NCBI GenBank assembly: GCA_002718935.1
Contig: PBFV01000070.1
Coordinates: 14,091-24,021, forward strand
From: Verrucomicrobiales bacterium
GTDB taxonomy: Bacteria; Verrucomicrobiota; Verrucomicrobiia; Limisphaerales; UBA1100
Direction: 5' to 3'
Length of the DNA stretch: 9,931 bases
This document shows positions 1 to 8,823 of the stretch, one piece after another. The position numbers and the translations under genes are program-made. Below the pieces are notes generated by a model, which made no database searches, was not told the DNA's origin, and worked only from the letters and a program-made list of their open reading frames with translations. Position 1 is the first letter of the stretch. Every line of letters starts with the position of its first letter.

Positions 1-561
1 GATGGCAAGGGCACGAACCATCGCGGGCGCGAGTTCCAGCATTTTGCCTACAAGAACATCAACGACGCCGGCTTTCCGGATCGCATCAAGTGGATGAAGG
101 CGGCGGCAAAAAAGTATCCGCAAATGGACATCAGCCGCGTGGGCATTTACGGCGGCAGCGCCGGCGGCCAAAACGCGATGGCGGCCATGCTGTGGCACGG
201 CGAATTTTACAAGGCCGCCGCGGCCGACTGCGGCTGCCACGACAACCGCATGGACAAGGTGTGGTGGAACGAACAGTGGATGGATTATCCCGTGGGGCCG
301 CATTACGCCGAGCAGTCGAATACCGTGAACGCGCACCGGCTGCAGGGCGCGCTGCTGCTGACCGTGGGCGAGCTGGACACCAACGTGGATCCCTCCTCGA
401 CCTATCAGGTGGTCAACGCGCTGATCAAGGCCGACAAGGATTTTGAGTTTCTCATGTTCCCTGGTGGCGGCCATGGCATCGGCGAGAGCCGGTATGCGGC
501 GCGCAAGCGGCTGGATTTTTTCGTGCGCCACCTGCACGGCGTAGAACCGCGCGCGAAGTAA
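1..561 (+). CDS. S9-family (prolyl oligopeptidase / dipeptidyl peptidase IV-like) serine peptidase, C-terminal part
   Basis: The reading frame is open from the first base, so the gene starts upstream; 186 C-terminal residues are present. They form the end of an alpha/beta-hydrolase catalytic domain. The nucleophile is the Ser in YGGSAGGQ (bases 157-159), the acid is the Asp in GELDTNVDP (bases 376-378), and the His is in GGGHGIG (bases 472-474). Order and spacing match the Ser-Asp-His triad of peptidase family S9, and the GELDxNVxP element is typical of its DPP-IV-like bacterial members. Such enzymes release dipeptides or cleave after proline in peptides, usually in the periplasm; the missing N-terminal part would hold the propeller and any signal peptide. 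An internal ATG at base 94 is not the real start, because conserved-looking sequence ([18 protein letters not shown]) precedes it in frame. About 100 non-coding bases separate it from the next gene, so the two may be transcribed separately. The family call is firm; the exact peptidase specificity is not. Confidence 0.88.
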   Translation, partial: DGKGTNHRGREFQHFAYKNINDAGFPDRIKWMKAAAKKYPQMDISRVGIYGGSAGGQNAMAAMLWHGEFYKAAAADCGCHDNRMDKVWWNEQWMDYPVGPHYAEQSNTVNAHRLQGALLLTVGELDTNVDPSSTYQVVNALIKADKDFEFLMFPGGGHGIGESRYAARKRLDFFVRHLHGVEPRAK

Positions 562-661
562 AACCAACCGCCATATTTATTTCGAACGGTTGAGCGTTGC
601 TCTTGCCTTGTCGGTTCAAAAAATAATGGCAATCCCTGCCAGCCGCTCTACACTTTTCCGC

Positions 662-2911
662 ATGGAGCGCGTTTGGTTTTTGGTCTCGGTCGTGGCTTGT
701 TCGACGCAGGCGTTGGCCGTGGATTTTTCGCGGGAAATTCTGCCCATCCTTTCCAATAAATGTTTTGTCTGTCACGGGCCGGATACCAAGAAAAAGGATC
801 TCGTGCGGTTGGATTCTTTCGCCGGCGCCACGCGTGATCTGGGTGGTTACGCGGCCATCAATCCGAAGCAACCCGGTGAGAGCGAAATCCTCGCACGCCT
901 GCATGATACCGAGGAACCCATGCCGCCCAAGGATGCTGAGAAGCAGCTCACCGACGCCGAGCGCGAGCTATTGACGAAATGGGTGAAGGAAGGCGGCAAG
1001 TACGCCAAGCACTGGGCCTTTGTGCCGCCCAAGAAACATCGGCCGGACTGGACGGGTAACGCCATCGACGCGCTAGTTGGCCGGCAGTTGAAGGCCAAGG
1101 GGACCGACTTTGCGCCTGCGGCCGACAAGCCCACTCTGGCCCGCCGCGCGGCTTTGGTGCTGACCGGGCTGCCGCCGGAACCGGCTTTGTTGAAACAGTT
1201 TCTGGCCGACAAAAAGCTAGGTGCCTACGAGCGGTTGGTGGATGCGCTCTTAACCAGTCCGCATTACGGCGAGCATCAGGCGCGCTATTGGCTGGACGCC
1301 GTCCGCTACGGCGACACGCACGGATTGCACCTCGACAATAAGCGGGCCATCTATCCGTACCGCGACTGGGTGGTGCGCGCCTTCAACCGGAATCAGCCGC
1401 TCGATCAATTTCTCATCTGGCAACTGGCTGGCGATATGCTACCTGAGCCCACGCTGGAACAGCAGGTGGCCACCGGCTTTGTACGGATGAATCCCACCAC
1501 CGCCGAGGGCGGTGCGATTCCAGCGGAGTTTCAAGCGAAGAATAATTTTGATCGGGTGGAAACAGTGGGCACGGCGCTGCTCGGCATGAGCCTTGTGTGT
1601 GCGCGTTGTCACACGCACAAGTACGATCCTATCCCGCAGGTGGAATACTACCAGATGATGGCGTTCTTCAACAGCACGGCCGAGCCCTCGATGGACGGTA
1701 ACCGCTATGAGTACGGCCCCACCGTCAAGGCGCCTGCCGATTTGGCGGCGTGGGCGCGATGGGAAGCCTTGAAGAAAAAAGGCGAAGCTGGCGCAAAGGA
1801 ATTAGCGGAGTTTCAAAAGACTTTTAAGCCGACCTTAGTGGCCAAAGAGTTGCCTAAGCCGCGCGAGACCAAGCTGCTGGAGCGCGGCGAGTACAACCTG
1901 CCCAAGGGCGAGCCGCTGCAACCGGGCGTGTTTGCTGTGATGAGCGAATTTCCCAAGGACGCTCCGCGCAATCGGCTCGGCCTCGCACAATGGCTTACGG
2001 CGCGCGGGCATCCGCTGGTGTCGCGCGTGCTGGTTAATCGCATTTGGCAGCGCACCTTCGGCGAAGCACTGGTGCGCACCCCGGCGGATTTCGGGCTGCA
2101 GGGCGAGCAGCCCACGCATCCGGTGTTGCTCGACTGGTTGGCGGTGGATTTGCAGGACCGCGATTGGAATCTCAAGGCGATGCTCAAGCAAATGGTGATG
2201 AGTCGCACATTTCAGCAAAGCTCGGCGCGTCGTGCTCAAGTGAATGATCCGGAAAACCGCCTTTGGGCGCGAGGGCCGAGTTTCCGCTTGGATGCGGAGT
2301 CTCTACGTGACGTGGCGTTATGGTCCAGCGGCCTTCTGGAATCCGCCATGGGCGGTGAGGGCGTAAAGCCATATCAACCGGCCGGCCTATGGAAAGCTCT
2401 GATGCATCCGGCAAGCAACACGAAAAATTATGTGGCCGACAAGGGCGCACGCCAGTATCGCCGCAGCCTTTATGTGTACTGGAAACGCACCAGCCCGCAT
2501 CCAATGATGACGCTCTTTGACGCACCCAGCCGCGAGAGCAGTTGCGTGCGCCGCTCGCGCACCAGCACGCCAACCCAAAGCTTGGCGCTGCTCAATGAAC
2601 GTCAGCGCGTGGAGATGGGCCGGCGGTTTGGTCAGCGACTACTGCTAAACGCCAAGGACGACACCGCGCGGTTGAATTTGCTCTTTGAACTGGTGGCCAG
2701 CCGCGCGCCTAATGCCGCCGAGCGTAAGGCGTGCATGGATTTATTCAAAACATTAAAGACGCGCTATGCGGCCAACGAAAAGGATGCGCAGGCATTTTTA
2801 TCCGTCGGCGATTCGCCGCGTGATGAGAAACTGAACGCCGCCGAACACGCCGCCTGGGCGCAGGTAGCGATCACCGTGCTGGCGAGCGATATCACGATGT
2901 GGATTTACTAA
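662..2911 (+). CDS. Secreted cytochrome c-type DUF1549/DUF1553 protein (PSCyt1-PSCyt2-PSD1 architecture)
   Basis: This 749-residue protein has three known PVC-type modules. A planctomycete cytochrome c-like segment holds the haem motif CFVCH at residues 34-38. DUF1549 covers roughly 133-345 and has a second CxxCH (CARCH, 313-317) inside the family signature CARCHTHKYDPI. DUF1553 runs from about 437 (NRLGLAQWL) and includes TPTQSLALLNE (636-646). The start at 662 was chosen because it gives a clean signal peptide, hydrophobic at residues 4-12 with likely cleavage after ALA (19). In-frame TTG at 590 and ATG at 626 would give 773 and 761 residues and bury that signal behind an extra N-terminal tail. 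No start has a Shine-Dalgarno match. Haem attachment to CxxCH requires export, which agrees with the signal. At 749 residues it is near the short end of the family. The DUF1501 partner follows 28 bases downstream, the usual arrangement. The biochemical role is not established; a redox function linked to extracellular polymer use is only an inference. Confidence 0.9.
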   Translation: MERVWFLVSVVACSTQALAVDFSREILPILSNKCFVCHGPDTKKKDLVRLDSFAGATRDLGGYAAINPKQPGESEILARLHDTEEPMPPKDAEKQLTDAERELLTKWVKEGGKYAKHWAFVPPKKHRPDWTGNAIDALVGRQLKAKGTDFAPAADKPTLARRAALVLTGLPPEPALLKQFLADKKLGAYERLVDALLTSPHYGEHQARYWLDAVRYGDTHGLHLDNKRAIYPYRDWVVRAFNRNQPLDQFLIWQLAGDMLPEPTLEQQVATGFVRMNPTTAEGGAIPAEFQAKNNFDRVETVGTALLGMSLVCARCHTHKYDPIPQVEYYQMMAFFNSTAEPSMDGNRYEYGPTVKAPADLAAWARWEALKKKGEAGAKELAEFQKTFKPTLVAKELPKPRETKLLERGEYNLPKGEPLQPGVFAVMSEFPKDAPRNRLGLAQWLTARGHPLVSRVLVNRIWQRTFGEALVRTPADFGLQGEQPTHPVLLDWLAVDLQDRDWNLKAMLKQMVMSRTFQQSSARRAQVNDPENRLWARGPSFRLDAESLRDVALWSSGLLESAMGGEGVKPYQPAGLWKALMHPASNTKNYVADKGARQYRRSLYVYWKRTSPHPMMTLFDAPSRESSCVRRSRTSTPTQSLALLNERQRVEMGRRFGQRLLLNAKDDTARLNLLFELVASRAPNAAERKACMDLFKTLKTRYAANEKDAQAFLSVGDSPRDEKLNAAEHAAWAQVAITVLASDITMWIY

Positions 2912-2939
2912 AGAGAAAGATTGAAGGATGAAGGATGAA

Positions 2940-4448
<1,509 letters not shown>

Positions 4449-4457
4449 TTTTAAAAC

Positions 4458-5714
4458 ATGAAAAACAAACTCATTACTTCACTGGTTTTTGTCTTCGCTC
4501 TTCAAGTTGCCGCGGCTGACTGGCCGCATTGGCGCGGGCCGCGTCATGATGGCGTGAGCGTGGAGAAAAATCTCCCGACCGAATGGGCCGAGGACAAAAA
4601 CGTGGTGTGGAAACTGCCGATCAAGGGCTCCAGTTCCGCCACGCCGATTGTGTTTGCCGACAAGGTGTTTACTATGGCCGAGCTCGATAAGCAGGTGTTG
4701 CTGATTGCTGTGGATCTCAAGGGCAAGGAACTGTGGCGTACGCCGGTGGGGACCGGTAAGGGAACGGGTTCTGGCGAACGCACGCTGGCCTCACCCACGC
4801 CGAGTGCGGATTCACGGCACATTTACACGATGACCGGCAACGGCGATGTGGCCGCGACGAAATTCGACGGCAAACCCGCTTGGAGCTTTAACGCACAGGA
4901 ACGGTACGGGCGTTTTCGTTTGGGCTTTGGGTTTCACACCACACCACTGTTGTTTCAGGGGCGGTTGTATCTGCAGCTGATTCATTCGGGCGGCGCGTGG
5001 GTGGTGGCGATTGATACCTTCACCGGCAAGGAAGTTTGGAAGGTGGAACGCAAAAGCGATGGAGTGGCCGAGTGCGAGCATTCGTATGCCTCGCCCTGCG
5101 CTGTGGCGGTAGGGGACACGTTTCAGATTGTGACCCACGGCAACGATTATGCCATTGGCCATGATCCAGCCAACGGTAAGGAACTCTGGCGGGTGGGAGA
5201 CTTGAATCACAAAGATCGTTACAACCGCACCCTGCGTTTCGTGGCTTCGCCGGTGGCGCACGGGGATCTAGTGGTGATCCCCACGGCCAAGAATCGCGGC
5301 GTGGCTGCCATTAGCGTGGCGGGCGCCAAGGGTTACATTGGCACCGGCGGGAAGGGCGAGGTCTGGCGCATTGACCGTGGGACGCCGGATGTTCCTTCAC
5401 CGGTGATCTACAACAACCTCGTGTACCTCTGCCGCGAAAATGGCACAGTGATTTGTCTCGATGCCAAAACCGGCGAGCAGCTTTATTCCGAGTCGCCCCA
5501 CCGCCAAACCTACCGCGCCTCACCGGTGGCCGGCGACGGCAAGATTTACATCACCTCCCGCGACGGCATGGTAACAGTGTTGCAGGCTGGCCGTGAATTT
5601 AAGGTGCTGGCCAAAAACAAACTCGCCGGAGGTCTCACCGCCTCTCCGGCCCCCAGCAACGGCCGCATCTACCTCCGCACCCACGAGGCACTGTACGCAA
5701 TTGGGGAAAAATAA
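4458..5714 (+). CDS. Secreted PQQ-like beta-propeller repeat protein
   Basis: This 418-residue protein opens with a signal peptide (charged MKNK, hydrophobic residues 5-18, probable cleavage after AAA at 20). The mature start DWPHWRGP is common in PVC secreted propellers. The body repeats the PQQ/BamB-like blade pattern: a D-x-x-x-GKELW-type turn recurs as LKGKELWR, FTGKEVWK, ANGKELWR and KTGEQLYS, each preceded by hydrophobic strands ending in a small residue run such as ASPTPS or ASPCAV. That is consistent with a 7- or 8-bladed propeller. PQQ-type blades are often structural and need not bind the quinone; no dehydrogenase catalytic site was recognised. It lies 9 bases after the DUF1501 gene, so the three genes probably form one operon, with this protein serving as a periplasmic binding or scaffold partner (inference). 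It has no lipobox Cys, so it is probably soluble, unlike BamB. No Shine-Dalgarno sequence precedes the ATG. Confidence 0.9.
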   Translation: MKNKLITSLVFVFALQVAAADWPHWRGPRHDGVSVEKNLPTEWAEDKNVVWKLPIKGSSSATPIVFADKVFTMAELDKQVLLIAVDLKGKELWRTPVGTGKGTGSGERTLASPTPSADSRHIYTMTGNGDVAATKFDGKPAWSFNAQERYGRFRLGFGFHTTPLLFQGRLYLQLIHSGGAWVVAIDTFTGKEVWKVERKSDGVAECEHSYASPCAVAVGDTFQIVTHGNDYAIGHDPANGKELWRVGDLNHKDRYNRTLRFVASPVAHGDLVVIPTAKNRGVAAISVAGAKGYIGTGGKGEVWRIDRGTPDVPSPVIYNNLVYLCRENGTVICLDAKTGEQLYSESPHRQTYRASPVAGDGKIYITSRDGMVTVLQAGREFKVLAKNKLAGGLTASPAPSNGRIYLRTHEALYAIGEK

Positions 5715-5766
5715 TATGGGTTGTTGGGTTGTGTGGCGCCATCTTTATGTGATTTAATCAATCAAA
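5715..5766 (+). promoter_or_regulatory. Possible weak promoter in the gap before the membrane protein/ATPase pair
   Basis: This gap separates the DUF1549/DUF1501/propeller unit from the following gene pair. A poor sigma-70-like match is visible: TTGTGT at 5729-5734 and TTTAAT at 5753-5758, separated by 18 bases. If used, the transcript would start almost at the GTG codon (5767), giving a near-leaderless mRNA. No terminator hairpin was found here, so read-through from upstream is equally possible. Confidence 0.2.
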
Positions 5767-6852
5767 GTGTCGGACCATCTACATCTATCAATTCGGCCGG
5801 ATATCTCTTTTCGGCCGAATTATTTTACTGTCGTCCTCAAAATCACCGACCCCAAGATGATGGGCAAAAATGCCGAGTTCACTCTCGAACTGGCCAGTGA
5901 GGTGCATGATTCAAGTCCGGTCAATGATGAGACGAATCTGTACACCGACAAGTTCGTGGTGGATCGCACGGAATATGAACTGGAGATTCCAACCGATTCG
6001 TTTGAATGCTTTACCTACAAAGGAACGCATGCATCCATCGTGTTGCGTGCGAATCTCAAAGTGGATGATGCGTGGATCTTAAGGGATTCTCAGGTGAGCC
6101 GGACGACGCAATTCAAGTTGGTGGACGCGCGGTCTGGCAGCCTCGGCGGTGATGCCACAGAAGTGATTGATCCTTTCGATACAGTTCAATTCGGCAAAAA
6201 TTTTGATGCTTTATTATCCGGAAAGAAAATGAGCTTCATCCTGATGTCCCTCTTTTGTGGCCTCGGATTGCTTGGCGGGAGCTGGCTGATTTGGGATATT
6301 TTCTCCCAGGAAGAGGATGGGGTAGTTGTTTCTGTGTTTTTAATCATCATTCTCTTAGTTGCGACGGTTTGCCTTTGGGGATGGCAGAAAAATTCCTTTT
6401 TTAGATCGTACATCAACGTATCACTTCGGCCGATTCCCGATATCACTCGGAATACCTGTCTACCGATTTCACAACTGGTTTCAGGAAAATCGAAGATTGA
6501 TCTCAAGAATATGACTTTGCGGGTGGTGGCTTGTAACATGGAGATGGGACAATATATCCGTGGCTCCGGGTCTAATCGACGCACAGTGAGCTTTGAGGAA
6601 CCGGTCCGTCCGATTATTCTTTATAGTGAACGAGTGAGTCACATTCCGGCACGTCAGGAGATCGGGAATCATTTTCCCGGGGAGGTCGATTTTGGGCCGA
6701 TGTTTAAGGCGTTGTATCCGCCCTTGGAAATTTCGAAAACACACGGGCTAGCGGTTTATTGGGAGGTCCAGTTGCTCCATGACGAATTCATCGACCACGA
6801 ATTGAAAGGGCCGACCGATTCAATTGAGGTTACCGATTTTTTTATTAAATGA
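5767..6852 (+). CDS. Unrecognised membrane protein: two beta-rich halves around a transmembrane hairpin
   Basis: No named family was recognised for this 361-residue protein. Residues 1-150 are strand-rich and polar, with no signal peptide. Two hydrophobic segments follow (about 156-179 and 186-206), separated by a short acidic turn, QEEDG, forming a hairpin that would place both large halves on the same side, probably the cytoplasm. Residues 215-361 form a second beta-rich half. The pattern in the first half, YELEIPTDSF then YKGTHASIVLRANLKVDDAW, resembles an arrestin-type beta-sandwich. The second half has a similar run (LAVYWEVQLLHDEFIDHEL), so the protein may be two related lobes; this is a fold-level guess only. 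The GTG start at 5767 is used because an in-frame stop (TAA 5755-5757) lies just upstream and the next in-frame ATG would remove the first strands. The stop overlaps the ATPase start as ATGA, so the two products are probably made together and may form a complex. Confidence 0.8.
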   Translation: MSDHLHLSIRPDISFRPNYFTVVLKITDPKMMGKNAEFTLELASEVHDSSPVNDETNLYTDKFVVDRTEYELEIPTDSFECFTYKGTHASIVLRANLKVDDAWILRDSQVSRTTQFKLVDARSGSLGGDATEVIDPFDTVQFGKNFDALLSGKKMSFILMSLFCGLGLLGGSWLIWDIFSQEEDGVVVSVFLIIILLVATVCLWGWQKNSFFRSYINVSLRPIPDITRNTCLPISQLVSGKSKIDLKNMTLRVVACNMEMGQYIRGSGSNRRTVSFEEPVRPIILYSERVSHIPARQEIGNHFPGEVDFGPMFKALYPPLEISKTHGLAVYWEVQLLHDEFIDHELKGPTDSIEVTDFFIK

Positions 6853-7415
6853 CCGGTTTTGATGATTTTCTTGAGTTGAAAACGGCCTCTTTCCGGTCGA
6901 CGCGATTGGCAGTTTTTACCGGAGTGAGTGGTTCCGGAAAATCCACGGCGATCCAATGGTTGATCCAACATCATCCTGATTTTCAGAATCGGCCCATCGA
7001 GCGGGTGATCGGAGGCGGATTGGATTGGACGGTGCCGACAGTGGAAAATGGATTGGTGATGGTGGATGATCTGATCCGTCCCCGTGAATTGTACAAACTG
7101 ATCCGGCTATTGATGCGGGGCAATCAAGTCTTGTTAGCCTCCCACTTACACCCTGCATGGTTTGCCCCGCTGCGAATCGGTTGGTCGACTCAACTGTGGC
7201 GGACGGATGTGAACCATGAAAAACTGGCGCGTCATTTGAAGGCGGAGCGGATCGAATTTACTCGGGCCGCTCTGGAATCGTATTGTGCCGAATACGGATC
7301 GAGCTATTTGGATATGAACCACATTCTGGAACGCTATCCCCACTGTAGTTTTGATCGTGCCCTGCGTTTATTTCGTAAATACTGCCGAATGGAACAACCC
7401 GCTTTAAACTCGTAA
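6849..7415 (+). CDS. Small P-loop ATPase coupled to the membrane protein
   Basis: This 188-residue protein has a textbook Walker A motif, GVSGSGKST (residues 25-33), after a hydrophobic strand, and a Walker B strand ending in two acids, GLVMVDDL (68-75). A further strand ending in Ser-His, QVLLASH (93-99), is placed like a sensor or switch motif. Only about 35 residues separate Walker A from Walker B, and no ABC signature (LSGGQ) is present, so it is not an ordinary transporter ATPase. The C-terminal third, from about 125, is helical with many Arg and Lys residues (LARHLKAERIEF, RALRLFRKYC) and could be an AAA-like lid. It is soluble, with no signal or membrane segment. Translation appears coupled to the membrane protein upstream (ATGA overlap, 6849-6852, no Shine-Dalgarno), so a membrane-recruited ATPase is the simplest model. 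Nucleotide binding is well supported; the family and substrate are unknown. Confidence 0.85.
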   Translation: MTGFDDFLELKTASFRSTRLAVFTGVSGSGKSTAIQWLIQHHPDFQNRPIERVIGGGLDWTVPTVENGLVMVDDLIRPRELYKLIRLLMRGNQVLLASHLHPAWFAPLRIGWSTQLWRTDVNHEKLARHLKAERIEFTRAALESYCAEYGSSYLDMNHILERYPHCSFDRALRLFRKYCRMEQPALNS

Positions 7416-7430
7416 ACACAAATTAAACTC

Positions 7431-8162
7431 ATGAAAAAAACCATCCTCCTTGTTCTGGCATTGGCCGGAGTATCATTGTCCGCGGCGCAGCCTATGGCGC
7501 AGCAGCAGTTTGATATCCCGAAGCCCACGCCCAAGTGGTTTGGCGAACGCATTGCGCTCCCGCCTAAAGGTTTTGCGCCGGATCTAGGTCTCAAGGGCAT
7601 CGAGGAAATCCTATTTGCTCCCGGTATGTTCAAGGCCGATCAGCCGGATTTTTTTACTTACGTCTTTCTCTTTGCGGTGGAAGCCAAGCCGGAGTTGACC
7701 GCCAAAGTTTTGCAAAAGGAACTCTTCACCTATTACGCCGGCCTCTCGAAAGCGCGGTTGGGTAATCCGAAATTGGACACGAGTGAATTCGCCGTGACGG
7801 TGAAACCGATGAAGCCTTTTGAATTGAAGCCCAAGGAGGCGCTCGAATCGAAATCGTTTACTGCTACTGTAAAATGGATCGAGCCTTTTGCGACGCGCAA
7901 GATGCAGACGCTGCATTTTGAATTGCAGACTTGGAAGTATGCTAAGTCTCCTCACCAGTACCTGTTCGTGTGCGCCTCCCCTCAGCCGCGGGACAAGGAT
8001 ATTTGGAAAACGCTCCGGAAAATCCGCGGCGGAGTGGCATTGAAGCCAGCGAAGAAAATCCATTGCCTCCCGTTTGCAGACGGGCTAATCTGTGGCCGTG
8101 AGAAAACGCCTTCTTTTTCTACCCACACTGGCCCTCGGCTTAATTTTTACCCTGCCGGCTGA
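7431..8162 (+). CDS. Secreted protein of unknown function
   Basis: The 243-residue product starts with a clear signal peptide (MKK, hydrophobic residues 5-16, probable cleavage near residues 18-20, SLSAAQ). The mature part has a mixed alpha/beta look, with the blocks FGERIALPP, EEILFAPGMF, LQKELFTYYAGL, VKWIEPFATRKMQTLHFELQTW and YLFVCASPQP. No catalytic motif, metal site or named domain was recognised. The alternating pattern ending in strands LHFELQTW and YLFVCASP suggests a compact single domain ending near residue 205. The last 23 residues lie in the 71-base overlap with the hydrolase gene and look unlike the rest, with no hydrophobic pattern, so the C-terminus may be a read-through tail or the result of a small indel. 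The gene starts 15 bases after the ATPase stop with no Shine-Dalgarno sequence. It is likely exported to the periplasm. Its tie to the hydrolase is by position only. Confidence 0.8.
   Translation: MKKTILLVLALAGVSLSAAQPMAQQQFDIPKPTPKWFGERIALPPKGFAPDLGLKGIEEILFAPGMFKADQPDFFTYVFLFAVEAKPELTAKVLQKELFTYYAGLSKARLGNPKLDTSEFAVTVKPMKPFELKPKEALESKSFTATVKWIEPFATRKMQTLHFELQTWKYAKSPHQYLFVCASPQPRDKDIWKTLRKIRGGVALKPAKKIHCLPFADGLICGREKTPSFSTHTGPRLNFYPAG
8069..8084 (+). repeat. Short inverted repeat (hairpin) just before the hydrolase start
   Basis: CCCGT at 8069-8073 pairs with ACGGG at 8080-8084 around a 6-base loop, which can pair further through a G-T and an A-T pair. It lies inside the 3' end of the unknown secreted gene, 7 bases before the hydrolase GTG. 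It could affect translation of the overlapping start. No T-run follows, so it is not a standard terminator, and a chance match is quite possible. Confidence 0.3.
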
Positions 8163-8823
8163 GGAAAAAATCAAAACCGATAAAGGCGCGGCCGTTATCA
8201 CGCCGATCAACCATGCCACCATGGTGGTGGAGTGGAGCGGCAAAACAATTTATGTGGATCCGGTCGGGCAGCCAGCTTGGTACAAAGCTTTTCCCAAACC
8301 GGACTTGGTGCTGCTGACCCATGTGCATGGTGATCATTATCGTGAAGCCGTGTTGACCGCAGTGGTTGGGCCGAAGACGCAAATTGTTGCCCCGCCGGCA
8401 TTGGCTAAGGCTTTGGACAAGGGCTTGAAGGAGAAGACTATCGCGCTGGCAAATGGGGCTGCAACGGACAAGGTGGGGTTCAAGCTGGAGTCGGTTGCCA
8501 GCTATAATACCACCGCACAGCGCAAACGATTTCATCCGAAGGGCCAAGGCAACGGCTATGTGCTAAACTTGGGCGGTCAGCGCATTTACATCAGTGGCGA
8601 CACCGAAGGCACGCCGGAGATGCGCGCGCTGAAAGGAATCGATGTGGCATTTCTTTGCATGAACCTTCCGTACACGATGGATGTGGTTGCTGCTGCAGCG
8701 GCGGTGAAAGCCTTCCGGCCAAAGGTGGTTTACCCCTATCATTCCCGGGGGCAGGACACGATGAAGTTCAAGCAACTGGTTGGCGATGCGGCTGAGGTGC
8801 GATTGCGAAACTGGTATAAATAA
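8092..8823 (+). CDS. Secreted metallo-beta-lactamase-fold hydrolase (UlaG/Zn-dependent hydrolase-like)
   Basis: The 243-residue product has a signal peptide (VRKR, then hydrophobic residues 7-21) and a complete metallo-beta-lactamase metal site. The ligands are HVHGDH (residues 77-82), His148 in FHPKGQGNGYVL, Asp170 in ISGDTE and His217 in YPYHSRG. This set, with the second conserved block NLPYTMDV, matches small UlaG-like hydrolases often annotated simply as MBL-fold metallo-hydrolase, which bind two metal ions, usually zinc. Their substrates vary and cannot be predicted here; nothing marks it as an antibiotic-degrading enzyme. The GTG at 8092 is used; a second in-frame GTG at 8098 gives nearly the same signal peptide. 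The frame is closed just upstream by TAA at 8086-8088, so no longer start exists. The 5' end overlaps the previous gene by 71 bases, and the stop shares one base with the next start (TAATG, 8821-8825). Export distinguishes it from cytoplasmic UlaG. Confidence 0.88.
   Translation: MAVRKRLLFLPTLALGLIFTLPAEEKIKTDKGAAVITPINHATMVVEWSGKTIYVDPVGQPAWYKAFPKPDLVLLTHVHGDHYREAVLTAVVGPKTQIVAPPALAKALDKGLKEKTIALANGAATDKVGFKLESVASYNTTAQRKRFHPKGQGNGYVLNLGGQRIYISGDTEGTPEMRALKGIDVAFLCMNLPYTMDVVAAAAAVKAFRPKVVYPYHSRGQDTMKFKQLVGDAAEVRLRNWYK

Noticed and set aside
565..592. CAACCG (565-570) and CGGTTG (587-592) inverted repeat after the peptidase gene as a terminator
   Set aside because: Only six base pairs with a 16-base loop and no following T-run; likely chance.
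590..661. Longer N-terminus of the DUF1549/DUF1553 protein from TTG 590 or ATG 626
   Set aside because: It would place 12-24 extra residues before a well-formed signal peptide beginning at 662; no ribosome binding site supports either upstream start.
452..904. Long open frame on the - strand spanning the peptidase end and the next gene
   Set aside because: It overlaps two well-supported + strand genes and shows no recognisable domain; it is a shadow of GC-rich coding sequence, as are the other antisense frames in 847-5523.
6849..7415. ATPase as an ABC transporter subunit pairing with the membrane protein
   Set aside because: No LSGGQ signature, too short a Walker A to Walker B spacing, and the partner has only two membrane segments.
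5767..7415. The coupled pair as a mobile element or phage fragment
   Set aside because: No integrase, transposase, terminal inverted repeats or target duplications were seen around it.
8069..8084. Hairpin before the hydrolase as a rho-independent terminator
   Set aside because: No T-run follows and translation continues through it; kept only as a low-confidence inverted repeat.
8092..8823. Hydrolase as a beta-lactam resistance enzyme
   Set aside because: The ligand pattern and the FHPKG and NLPYTMD blocks fit UlaG-like hydrolases rather than class B beta-lactamases; nothing in context suggests resistance.
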